Shown here: one piece after another, positions 34,281 through 41,467 of the stretch
Position numbering within the stretch: the stretch's first letter is position 1
Layout of the letters: each line of letters opens with the position of its first letter
Origin: Synergistaceae bacterium
Lineage (GTDB): Bacteria > Synergistota > Synergistia > Synergistales > Aminobacteriaceae
Length of the DNA stretch: 64,000 nt
Direction: 5' to 3'
NCBI GenBank assembly: GCA_017405525.1
Contig: JAFRAH010000016.1
Coordinates: 44,285-108,284, forward strand
Translations under genes and position numbers: made by a program
Notes under the pieces: generated by a model
Seen by the model: the letters and a program-made list of their open reading frames with translations, nothing else
The model's database searches: none
Told to the model about the DNA's origin: nothing

Positions 34281-35267
34281 CTATATTTCACGGTTTATCT
34301 GGGCTGTTCCGTCCTCAGCTATGAATTTCCTTGCGGCTGATATTGCGCTCACTATTGCCGGGGATTTTGACCGTCCATGTGCCTTTAAGACAGCTCCCTT
34401 AACCCCAAGCAACGGAGTCCCGCCGTATTTCTCGTAGTTGAAGCGCGACAGTAATTTCTTCACGACCGGGGCAAGCAATAACATTCCTGCTTTGGCCATG
34501 AATGACTTTCTGACCTCATCAGTGAGCATTGACTTCAAGCCCTGAATTAACCCTTCTCCGAGCTTTAGGGCTATATTCCCGTTGAAGCCATCACAGACGA
34601 TAACATCAGCCTTCCCGAAAAATACTTCATTGCCCTCAATGTACCCCTTGAAGTTGAGGCTGTCCTTCTTCTCCATGAGCTCGCGGGCGGCCAAGACGGT
34701 ATCATCACCCTTAATGTCTTCGCTACCGTTTGAGAGCAGCTTAACTTCAGGATTGCCCACACCCAGAATCTTCCGGGAATAGACACTGCCCATCAATGCG
34801 AACTGAAGCAAATTCTCAGGCTTGCACCTGACTGTTGCACCGACATCGAGCATGAACGAGACATTTGACGTTGACGGTACGGGAATACCCAAAGCCGGGC
34901 GGTCAATCCCCTCAATCCTGCCGACAACAAGGACACCTCCCGCAACGATTGCCCCGGTACTCCCTGCACTGATGCAACCCTGTGCGTCCCCGCGCCTGAC
35001 CATCTCCATAGCAACACGTAGGCTTGAGTCCTTCTTCTTGCGTATGGCGTTGGCGGGGTGTTCGTCGGGGTCAATGACTTCATCAGCCTGTTCAATGTGT
35101 ATTCTTGGGTGAGGTGAAAGACAGGACTTTATGCGTTCCGTGTCGCCTGTAAGGATTATCTCAATGTCTTCATATTCCCTGCAAGCCTCGGAAGCTCCCT
35201 TGCAGATTTCGGCGGGGGCGTTGTCTCCTCCCATTGCGTCAAGTGCGATTGTGATTTTTCCGCTCAA
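34281..35267 (-). CDS. plsX: Phosphate acyltransferase PlsX
   Basis: Converts acyl-ACP to acyl-phosphate, the first step towards phosphatidic acid with PlsY. The 328-residue protein begins ITIALDAMGGDNAP and contains ISAGSTGAIVAGG, RPALGIPVP, and FVGKADVIVCDGFNGNIALK-like sequence (here FFGKADVIVCDGFNGN). The start is a TTG at 35267, close behind fapR (3 nt), with GGAGGCAGGTGA as ribosome site inside the fapR end. Confidence 0.95.
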   Translation of the reverse strand: MSGKITIALDAMGGDNAPAEICKGASEACREYEDIEIILTGDTERIKSCLSPHPRIHIEQADEVIDPDEHPANAIRKKKDSSLRVAMEMVRRGDAQGCISAGSTGAIVAGGVLVVGRIEGIDRPALGIPVPSTSNVSFMLDVGATVRCKPENLLQFALMGSVYSRKILGVGNPEVKLLSNGSEDIKGDDTVLAARELMEKKDSLNFKGYIEGNEVFFGKADVIVCDGFNGNIALKLGEGLIQGLKSMLTDEVRKSFMAKAGMLLLAPVVKKLLSRFNYEKYGGTPLLGVKGAVLKAHGRSKSPAIVSAISAARKFIAEDGTAQINREI

Positions 35268-35270
35268 GTT

Positions 35271-35846
35271 CTATTCACCTGCCTCCTGTTCGAGTATCTC
35301 AATGATGAAGCGTCCTACAAAAATTTCCTTGTCCCCTGCCCTTGTCCTGACACTGACGATTCTTCTGCCCTCATGATTCACGCCGACCTTAGCCCGCGCA
35401 ATTAGGACATCGCCGACGTGGGCATGACCCTTGTACTCCCCGCGCATTGAGCCGATTATGACCTTTGCGGCATTTATGGCGGCAACAGCAATCGATCCTG
35501 CCTGAGCATAGACGTAGTTATCGCTGACTATGTCCGTGAACCTGAAGGCCATATCCCTAGCGGTGCGCAAGACTGAGAGGGCCCATTTGTCTGGCTCAAG
35601 CTCTAGGAGTTCGCCGATGACTTCGCCGGGGCTGAGGGACTGGAGCTTGCTCATTGCGTTTTGTGCCATTGTCCTTATGCGTTCCCGGAGTTCAGGGACA
35701 CCCATAAGTGCGCGGTCAAGCCTCACTGTAGAGATGCTGACATTCAGGCGGGAAGCTAATTCGCTGTCGGTCATCATGGGATTTTCGGCGAGTATCTTCG
35801 CGAGCCTGTCCTGCCTTAATTTTCTGCCGGGATTATCTTTTAGCAC
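35271..35846 (-). CDS. fapR: Fatty acid biosynthesis repressor FapR
   Basis: Repressor of fatty acid and phospholipid genes that is released by malonyl-CoA (known from Bacillus). The 191-residue protein has an N-terminal DeoR-like helix-turn-helix (MTDSELASRLNVSISTVRLDR) and a C-terminal hot-dog domain with INAAKVIIGSMRGEYKG, HAHVGDVLIA and GRFIIEILE. The start is GTG at 35846. It is first in the fap-pls-fab operon. A candidate operator overlaps the start codon. Confidence 0.93.
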   Translation of the reverse strand: MLKDNPGRKLRQDRLAKILAENPMMTDSELASRLNVSISTVRLDRALMGVPELRERIRTMAQNAMSKLQSLSPGEVIGELLELEPDKWALSVLRTARDMAFRFTDIVSDNYVYAQAGSIAVAAINAAKVIIGSMRGEYKGHAHVGDVLIARAKVGVNHEGRRIVSVRTRAGDKEIFVGRFIIEILEQEAGE

Positions 35847-35856
35847 CTGATTATAT
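35840..35856. promoter_or_regulatory. Candidate FapR operator overlapping the fapR start codon
   Basis: The sequence TTAGCACCTGATTATAT agrees, as I remember it, with the left half and centre of the Bacillus FapR box (TTAGTACCTGATACTAA) at 11 of the first 12 bases; the right half is poor. It covers the GTG start and the -10-like region of fapR, a position expected for autoregulation. Confidence 0.4.
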
Positions 35857-35918
35857 TACCTCACTGCAAATTTGAATGCCGAAAAGTATATTTTCCCTTT
35901 CGTTTTTCGTCAAGCCTG

Positions 35919-35924
35919 TATAAT
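35919..35924 (+). promoter_or_regulatory. Candidate -10 box for the ferredoxin gene
   Basis: TATAAT 21 nt upstream of the ATG at 35946, followed by AAAGGAGGT. No clear -35 box. Confidence 0.5.
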
Positions 35925-35945
35925 CTCACAAAAGGAGGTAGCTCA

Positions 35946-36146
35946 ATGCCAAAACGTTTTGCTGAAGTGAACGAATCTTATTGTGTGTCTTGTGGTGCGT
36001 GTATGTCCGTGTGTCCAAAGGGGGCAATAAAAATCGTGAAGGGATGTTATGCGTTTGTCGACAGGAATTTTTGCGTGGGCTGTGGAATTTGTGCCCGTAC
36101 CTGCCCGGCTGGAGCAATCGAGGTGAAGGCTCATGAAGTGGCGTAA
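35946..36146 (+). CDS. Ferredoxin with two 4Fe-4S clusters
   Basis: A 66-residue electron carrier with two cysteine motifs, CVSCGACMSVCPKGA and CVGCGICARTCPAGA, each typical of a 4Fe-4S cluster. The 3' end overlaps the next gene by 14 nt, so both products are probably made together and may form one electron-transfer unit. Confidence 0.93.
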   Translation: MPKRFAEVNESYCVSCGACMSVCPKGAIKIVKGCYAFVDRNFCVGCGICARTCPAGAIEVKAHEVA

Positions 36147-36720
36147 TTGGTTGTGGCTCTGGCCGGTAGTCTATTTCGCGCTCGGAATGTTCAACATACT
36201 CTTTGCGTGGCTCGGAATGATTGACTTCATGCTGCCGTTGCTCTTTGCGATTTTTGGGGGCAACAAGAATTTCTGCAACTATTACTGCGGAAGGGGAATG
36301 CTATTTTCGTTCCTGCCCAAAAAGTTCAAGTGCTCAAGTGGTAAACTTGCCCCCCGCTGGCTCTCGTCCCAATGGTTCAGGTATGTCTTCCTCGTGTTCT
36401 TCATGGGAATGTTCGCGAATGTCTGCTGGCAGTCATGGCTCGTCTTCGGGGGCGTTGCGTCAGTGAGTGAGGCTGTGAGGCTGCTCTGGGTGTTCCGGGT
36501 TCCTTGGGGCTGGGCATATACTGCCGGGAACGTCCCGGGCTGGGTCGCACAGTTCAGCTTCGGGCTCTATGGCTTGATGCTCACGAGTGCGATTATCGGG
36601 CTGGCAGTGATGGCGTTGTACAGGCCAAGAACTTGGTGCACCTTCTGCCCAATGGGTACGATGACACAGGCAATCTGCAAGCTCAAAGCCACCAAAACCA
36701 AGAAAATACCCCTCCCATGA
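36133..36720 (+). CDS. NapH/NosR-like membrane 4Fe-4S protein
   Basis: A 195-residue inner-membrane protein with four or five hydrophobic segments and two short cysteine motifs, FCNYYCGRG (about residue 48) and WCTFCPMGT (about residue 175). These match the NapH/NosR/CcoG type domain, but the usual C-terminal ferredoxin domain is missing; the overlapping upstream ferredoxin may supply it. Start ATG 36133 lies within the ferredoxin gene. Substrate and partner are unknown. A terminator overlaps its last codons. Confidence 0.75.
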   Translation: MKWRNWLWLWPVVYFALGMFNILFAWLGMIDFMLPLLFAIFGGNKNFCNYYCGRGMLFSFLPKKFKCSSGKLAPRWLSSQWFRYVFLVFFMGMFANVCWQSWLVFGGVASVSEAVRLLWVFRVPWGWAYTAGNVPGWVAQFSFGLYGLMLTSAIIGLAVMALYRPRTWCTFCPMGTMTQAICKLKATKTKKIPLP

Positions 36721-36742
36721 AAGAGAGGGGCAAAACTTTTTT
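36709..36742. terminator. Terminator between convergent genes
   Basis: CCCCTC (36709-36714) pairs with GAGGGG (36725-36730), then CAAAAC and six T on the plus strand. On the minus strand the stem is followed by TATTTTC, so it may work both ways. It overlaps the last codons of the NapH-like gene. Confidence 0.7.
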
Positions 36743-36744
36743 CT

Positions 36745-37737
36745 CTATCCCTGCAGATTTTTGAACCGTTTGTGAACATAATACAAGAAGCAGGGATTTT
36801 TCCACACATTACCGCCGAGCGAGTATATATAGCTGATGTCTTTTCCGTTTTTCCACAGCACATAAGGCAGGCTCAATTGGTCTCTGTGCGTGAAGCGTTC
36901 TATCTCTTTCCACCAGTCATTCATGATTCCGTGAAGCTCTATGTCGTTGCACTTGCGGATAATCACCGGGGATTCAGGAAGCCCGAAATGTTCCGGCATA
37001 CCCTGACTCCTGTAGAAGTCCATTTGCTGACGTGTTGCCTCGTATGTCAGAACCCCGCCCGCAAAACAAGCGGCTGCCTCGTCATATATGCAGTCCCTTA
37101 AGTAATGCATGTGCATTGCTATAGTTCTTCCGTCGTCAATCAGTGAATACACGAGGGGTTTTATGTCGCAAGTGATTCTAAATGAGCCGTCAATATATAC
37201 TGTGTAGTCGTAACCTTCCGGGAGTATTTCGTCAGGATGGAGCTTGATGTATCTCTGTTTCTTCACATTGCTGAGTCCGTCAAGCCGCGCGGGAACAGGT
37301 ATAGCCCTCCATGTATGCCCCCCCCCCCCCCTATGTGTAATTACTGCAGAGGAATCCGTAACAACGTAATAATCAATATCATCATCAATGTATACGGGAT
37401 CTTTCAAGTCATCATAGCCGCCGGTTATAACAGTGTAGACAGCAATTTTTGCATCGGGGAATTTCTTTTGCGTTGGGGTAAAGATATTCATGCTTTCAGG
37501 TGTCCTGTTTGCGTTCCTCAAACGCCGTATGTAGTCGTTCGTGCAGTAATCGTAGCGGGCTTTTAGTTTGCCGTATATCTTCCTCAACGGCCAAGTGAAA
37601 AGCAGAAACGGGTTCTTCATGGCTTTCTTTATGCGTGATGACATGCTCATGCCTGCTATTGTTTTGAGGTCTTTCTCCTGCCGCCTCAAAAACTCACCGT
37701 ATACCTCAAATACAACATCGTTAATGCTTGTACTCAT
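36745..37737 (-). CDS. DUF616 family glycosyltransferase-like protein, with a poly-G tract
   Basis: A 330-residue protein matching the DUF616 (TOD1/MUCI70 hydrolase or glycosyltransferase-like) family: KIAVYTVITGGYDDLKDP, IDYYVVTDSSA, RYIKLHPDEILPEGYDYTVYIDGSFRI in pieces, RDCIYDEA, and RDQLSLPYVLWK. Family members sit in capsule and glycan loci; a role in surface sugar assembly is inferred. A tract of 14 G encodes Arg136-Gly140 (HRGGGGHTW), in an area where relatives have a few ordinary residues. The gene is in frame as read. It stands alone between two terminators, with a GTGAGGTGA ribosome site. Confidence 0.82.
   Translation of the reverse strand: MSTSINDVVFEVYGEFLRRQEKDLKTIAGMSMSSRIKKAMKNPFLLFTWPLRKIYGKLKARYDYCTNDYIRRLRNANRTPESMNIFTPTQKKFPDAKIAVYTVITGGYDDLKDPVYIDDDIDYYVVTDSSAVITHRGGGGHTWRAIPVPARLDGLSNVKKQRYIKLHPDEILPEGYDYTVYIDGSFRITCDIKPLVYSLIDDGRTIAMHMHYLRDCIYDEAAACFAGGVLTYEATRQQMDFYRSQGMPEHFGLPESPVIIRKCNDIELHGIMNDWWKEIERFTHRDQLSLPYVLWKNGKDISYIYSLGGNVWKNPCFLYYVHKRFKNLQG
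37318..37331. repeat. Homopolymeric tract of 14 C (G on the coding strand)
   Basis: An uninterrupted run of 14 C in the DUF616 gene, reading A-GG GGG GGG GGG GGG on the coding strand (Arg then four Gly). A run of this length is very prone to slippage, and to miscounting in sequencing. Confidence 0.95.
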
Positions 37738-37771
37738 AGTTTCACCTCACAGCACATAATTTTATCAGAAA

Positions 37772-37795
37772 CCCCTCCCGTAACTCAGAGAGGGG
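37772..37795 (-). terminator. Probable terminator of dhaK
   Basis: On the minus strand CCCCTC pairs with GAGGGG, 12-nt loop, followed by TTTCTG. The T run is weak. Confidence 0.55.
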
Positions 37796-37811
37796 CAACA
37801 ACCTTCAAGTC

Positions 37812-38807
37812 CTAGAACTGGACGAACGCCGGAGTATCTGCCGGGGCATTCAGGAACTTCTTGAGCTCGTCATCAAGTTTCAGGAGGGTGATCGAGAAGC
37901 CTTCCATGTCGAGGGAAGTCATGTAGTTACCCACATACGTCCGCGCTGTCTTGATGCCCTTGCTGTCCAGTACTTCCTTCACGTGCCGGTTCGCAACGAA
38001 AAGCTCCATCAACGGAGTACCGCCCATACCGTTCACCATCACTGCAACCTCATCACCTGCCGCGTATATTCCCTCAGCAAGGATTTTCCCAAGCAACTTG
38101 TCGGCTATTCCGTTCACGTCAGAGATCTTCTCCCTGTGTGTTCCGGGCTCCCCGTGAATGCCGATGCCTATCTCTATCTCGTCATCAGCAAGCTCAAAGC
38201 TCGGTTTCCCCGCCGCAGGTACTGTGCAGGCATTAACCGCCATTCCCATTGAGCGGACGTTCGCTATGACCTTCTCCGCTACCCTCTTCACTTCCGGGAG
38301 AGAGAGCCCGGCCTCAGCACTTGCACCCGCTATCTTGTGGACAAAGACAGTCCCGGCTATTCCCCTGCGTCCTGTCGTCCATGTCGAGTTCTCCACTGCC
38401 ACGTCATCCGCAACTATGACCTGCTCAACGTCAATTCCCTCATCTTTGGCCATGTCAGCCGCCATCTCGAAGTTCATTACGTCGCCCGTGTAGTTCTTGA
38501 TGACGAGGAGGACTCCCTTTCCGCCGTTGACCGCCTTCACTGCCTCGTAGACCTGATCGGGTGTAGGGGACGTGAAGACCTCACCGGCAACAGCACCGTC
38601 AAGCATTCCGCGCCCGACAAAGCCCCCGTGTGAAGGTTCATGGCCTGAGCCGCCGCCAGACACAAGCGCAACCTTGCCCGGATTACCGCCCGAACGAACT
38701 AGGACGTTGAAGCCCTCAAGCCTCTTCACGTACTGGGGAAATGCCGCAGTCATTCCGTCAAGCATCTCATCTACTATGCTGTCTACTTTGTTGATTAACT
38801 TCTTCAT
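37812..38807 (-). CDS. dhaK: Dihydroxyacetone kinase subunit DhaK
   Basis: Substrate-binding subunit of the PTS-dependent dihydroxyacetone kinase, 331 residues. It shows LVSGGGSGHEPSHGGFVGRGMLDGAV in conserved pieces, KNYTGDVMNFE, and the His that binds dihydroxyacetone covalently in GIGIHGEPG. Third gene of dhaL-dhaM-dhaK, 15 nt after dhaM. Confidence 0.96.
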   Translation of the reverse strand: MKKLINKVDSIVDEMLDGMTAAFPQYVKRLEGFNVLVRSGGNPGKVALVSGGGSGHEPSHGGFVGRGMLDGAVAGEVFTSPTPDQVYEAVKAVNGGKGVLLVIKNYTGDVMNFEMAADMAKDEGIDVEQVIVADDVAVENSTWTTGRRGIAGTVFVHKIAGASAEAGLSLPEVKRVAEKVIANVRSMGMAVNACTVPAAGKPSFELADDEIEIGIGIHGEPGTHREKISDVNGIADKLLGKILAEGIYAAGDEVAVMVNGMGGTPLMELFVANRHVKEVLDSKGIKTARTYVGNYMTSLDMEGFSITLLKLDDELKKFLNAPADTPAFVQF

Positions 38808-38822
38808 GATTTATTGCCCTCC

Positions 38823-39218
38823 TTATAGTTTGTTGGCCTCCCGCGATTCTTCCGCCGCCGAAAGCACCGCGTCAACACTTCCTCCACCTGCCGCCTCAAC
38901 AACCGCACACACAGCACCCTCAACAATAGGAGCATCAGCTATCACCGCGTTGATCTCGCGCCCCTCGTCCTCCAGGAGCTCTATTGCCGCCTCAGCACTC
39001 ATTATTGCGCTCCCTATGTCCGCAAGTATCACCACGCCATCGCCTGAGTCTGCCTCGACGATTGCGTCAGCGATTCGTTGTGCGTCAGTACCTGTTGAGC
39101 CGTCCTCAAGTCCTCCTGCAGGGATTAACCCCTCAATTCCCTGTGCCATCTCGCGGGCTAAATCACAAACCCCTTCGGCTATCTTCCAGCTGTGAGACAC
39201 TATTACGATGCCTACCAT
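38823..39218 (-). CDS. dhaM: Dihydroxyacetone kinase phosphotransfer subunit DhaM (EIIA only)
   Basis: A 131-residue PTS EIIA-type protein that passes phosphate to DhaL-ADP. The phospho-accepting His is His9 in VIVSHSWKIAEGV. It is the short single-domain form; the E. coli protein carries extra HPr and EI-like domains. General PTS proteins from elsewhere are therefore needed. Four nt separate it from dhaL. Confidence 0.93.
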   Translation of the reverse strand: MVGIVIVSHSWKIAEGVCDLAREMAQGIEGLIPAGGLEDGSTGTDAQRIADAIVEADSGDGVVILADIGSAIMSAEAAIELLEDEGREINAVIADAPIVEGAVCAVVEAAGGGSVDAVLSAAEESREANKL

Positions 39219-39222
39219 GTCG

Positions 39223-39846
39223 TTACTTCCCCTTTATGTAGTCGCGTATTGCCTCAAGCGTAATCATGGCCGATGTTGCCCCCGGATCCTGATGGCCTAT
39301 GCTCCGTTCACCGAGATAGCTCGCTCGTCCCTTCGTGGCTATTATGGTCTTTGTGTACTCGACACCTTCACGGGCTGCCTCACATGCCGCATCAAGTGCC
39401 CCGGCCATGTCTGCACCCTCGTAGAGCCTCCGGGAAAATGCCGTGCTTGCCGGGATGATGGCATCAAGCATTGTCTTCTCACCCTCTACAGCTTTTCCGC
39501 GCTTCTGGATACCAGCGATTGCCGCCTCAAAGACCGCCTTCATGTCTTCGGGAGTGAGTTCGGTCTTTCCTGCCGTGATTTTCCCCGCCTCCATGTATGC
39601 AGTGCCATAGAGCGGCCCGGATGCCCCGCCGACTTTCGAGAGGAGGGTCATTCCTGCCTTCTTGAGCGTTGCGCCGATGTCCGTATCTTCGGGGGTAAGT
39701 TTCTCCATTACTGCCTGAAAGCCCCGTGCCATGTTTATGCCGTGATCTGAGTCGCCTATCTCGCGGTCTAGTTCAGTGAGAAGGTCTTTGTTCGCCGTGA
39801 TACGTTCTGAGATGAGGGAGATGCATTCATATATTCCGCCAGGCAT
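39223..39846 (-). CDS. dhaL: Dihydroxyacetone kinase ADP-binding subunit DhaL
   Basis: A 207-residue helical subunit holding ADP, which is phosphorylated by DhaM. Nucleotide and magnesium ligands lie in REIGDSDHGINMARGF; further conserved parts are GGASGPLYGTA and ATKGRASYLGERSIGHQDPGA in pieces. First gene of the operon with a CGGAGG site 11 nt before the ATG. Its product step yields dihydroxyacetone phosphate. Confidence 0.95.
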   Translation of the reverse strand: MPGGIYECISLISERITANKDLLTELDREIGDSDHGINMARGFQAVMEKLTPEDTDIGATLKKAGMTLLSKVGGASGPLYGTAYMEAGKITAGKTELTPEDMKAVFEAAIAGIQKRGKAVEGEKTMLDAIIPASTAFSRRLYEGADMAGALDAACEAAREGVEYTKTIIATKGRASYLGERSIGHQDPGATSAMITLEAIRDYIKGK

Positions 39847-40048
39847 TTAGTGATTAAGCCTCCGTATAAATTATTTGGGATGAGCAAGATATTACACCAA
39901 AAATTTTTTGAGGCAACGTACACTTTCCATAACCCGGTAATTCGCAAAAACGCAAAAATTCCTTATTCCCAAATATATATTTTGCCCGTAAAATTCTGAG
40001 CATCCACAAAAAATTTACTTTCACACACAGAAGGGAGATACTCGCTCA
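39847..40048. promoter_or_regulatory. Divergent control region between dhaL and the permease gene
   Basis: A 202-nt AT-rich gap. A perfect 9-bp inverted pair, TATTTGGGA (39872-39880) and TCCCAAATA (39967-39975), flanks most of it; each copy is near one of the two divergent starts. CGCAAAAA/CGCAAAAA direct repeats lie near 39945-39958. No certain -35/-10 pair could be chosen for either direction. Confidence 0.4.
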
Positions 40049-41446
40049 ATGGATTATGCAATCGGTATAATTCTCCTCCTTACGTTCTTTGCCCTCGCCT
40101 GGTACTGCATCAAGGGCTTCAACCTGATGATCGGCTTCCTCGTCATCACCATTCTGTGGACTGTCCTGCCTCTCGCCGGAACCCTCTTCGTCCCGCAGGC
40201 TTTCCTCGACGCTAACCCAATCCTTAAGTTCGGAGCCGGGACAGGAAAAACCCTCGTCCAGATACTCAACAGTATATACCAGTCAGCACCTGAAGGCTGG
40301 GGAACTACCCTCGTCAATGTCTGCTGGGGTGCATGGTTCGGCAGGGTCTTAATGGACACAGGAATTGCCTCGACACTCATACGCAAGACCGTAGAGCTCG
40401 GAGGAGACAAGCCCGCAGTAACTATCTCACTGCTTAACCTCGTTACTGCTCTCATCTTCACGTCAATGACAGGTGCAGGCCCCGTTATCGCAATCGGCGT
40501 TATCGTACTTCCTATCCTCATGTCGCTGGGTGTACCGAAGGCTATTGCTATGTTCTCCTTCATGGGAGCTGTGGCCGCCGGAATATACCTTAACCCCGTG
40601 AACTTTGCGCAGTACCGTGCATTCTTCATCAAGCCCTCAGACATGCCCGACTTCACGCTTGGCTGGTATGCCTCACACTGGGGATATGCCGCACTCGCTA
40701 TCATGCTGGTAGTTACGACACTCCTCGCACTGTTCTATCTCGGACGCTCAAAGACACGCAGGCAGTGGGCAGCCCAGACAAGGACACCTCAAGCAGCACA
40801 GAAAGATGCACCGATATACACGCTCATTCTCCCGGTAGTGCCAGTAATCCTGAACATAGCCTTCAACTTCTCGGTAATCGGCGGCTTCGTCATTGCAGGT
40901 TTCGCGGCATTGTTCCTTTGCGGCAGAATGTCAGGGACCTTCAGGGAGAACTGCCAGCTCGTCAACAAGCTCTACTATGAGGGCGTTGTGGACACTGCAC
41001 CGCTCGTAGGCTTCCTGCTCACCCTCCCGATGTTCAACTCAGTGGCGGCCTATGCATCACCATACTTCAACGTCGTAATCGGCGGGGTCATGCCAACGTC
41101 AGAACTGGTTGTGTGCGTGGTCTTTGCGGCACTGCTCTTCATGGGACTGTTCAGAGGCCCGATGACTCTGGTCGGCTGCGGGGCGGCTACCCTCGGCGTG
41201 CTCTCGAACGTGGCGAAATTCTCCGTGCCGTTCCTTTACGGCGTGTTCGCTATCCCGACAATAACCGTCAATATCGGCTCATGCATCACTCAGTCATGGG
41301 TTGCCTGGGGACTTGCCTACACGAAAGTTGAATCCCGCGACTTCCTGAAGCTCTCAATACCCAATGCCTACGCTACAGGTATTCTCCAGTATGCCGCAGT
41401 CTATCTCTTCCTTGCGGGTCTGGGCAGTGCATGGATGGCGGGCTAA
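40049..41446 (+). CDS. Permease of the ion-transporter superfamily (GntP/CitM-like), substrate unknown
   Basis: Inner-membrane protein of 465 residues with about 12 hydrophobic segments. It has two related halves; SMTGAGPVIAIGVIVLPILMSLGV and FRGPMTLVGCGAATLGVLS look like the re-entrant loops of GntP- and citrate-type carriers. The long loop SKTRRQWAAQTRTPQAAQKD separates the halves. It is first in a row with a HyuA-like ATPase and sugar-acid type enzymes, so an organic or sugar acid is a likely substrate; this is inference. A GAAGGGAG site precedes the ATG. Confidence 0.8.
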   Translation: MDYAIGIILLLTFFALAWYCIKGFNLMIGFLVITILWTVLPLAGTLFVPQAFLDANPILKFGAGTGKTLVQILNSIYQSAPEGWGTTLVNVCWGAWFGRVLMDTGIASTLIRKTVELGGDKPAVTISLLNLVTALIFTSMTGAGPVIAIGVIVLPILMSLGVPKAIAMFSFMGAVAAGIYLNPVNFAQYRAFFIKPSDMPDFTLGWYASHWGYAALAIMLVVTTLLALFYLGRSKTRRQWAAQTRTPQAAQKDAPIYTLILPVVPVILNIAFNFSVIGGFVIAGFAALFLCGRMSGTFRENCQLVNKLYYEGVVDTAPLVGFLLTLPMFNSVAAYASPYFNVVIGGVMPTSELVVCVVFAALLFMGLFRGPMTLVGCGAATLGVLSNVAKFSVPFLYGVFAIPTITVNIGSCITQSWVAWGLAYTKVESRDFLKLSIPNAYATGILQYAAVYLFLAGLGSAWMAG

Positions 41447-41467
41447 ACTCAGGGAGGAAAAATCACA

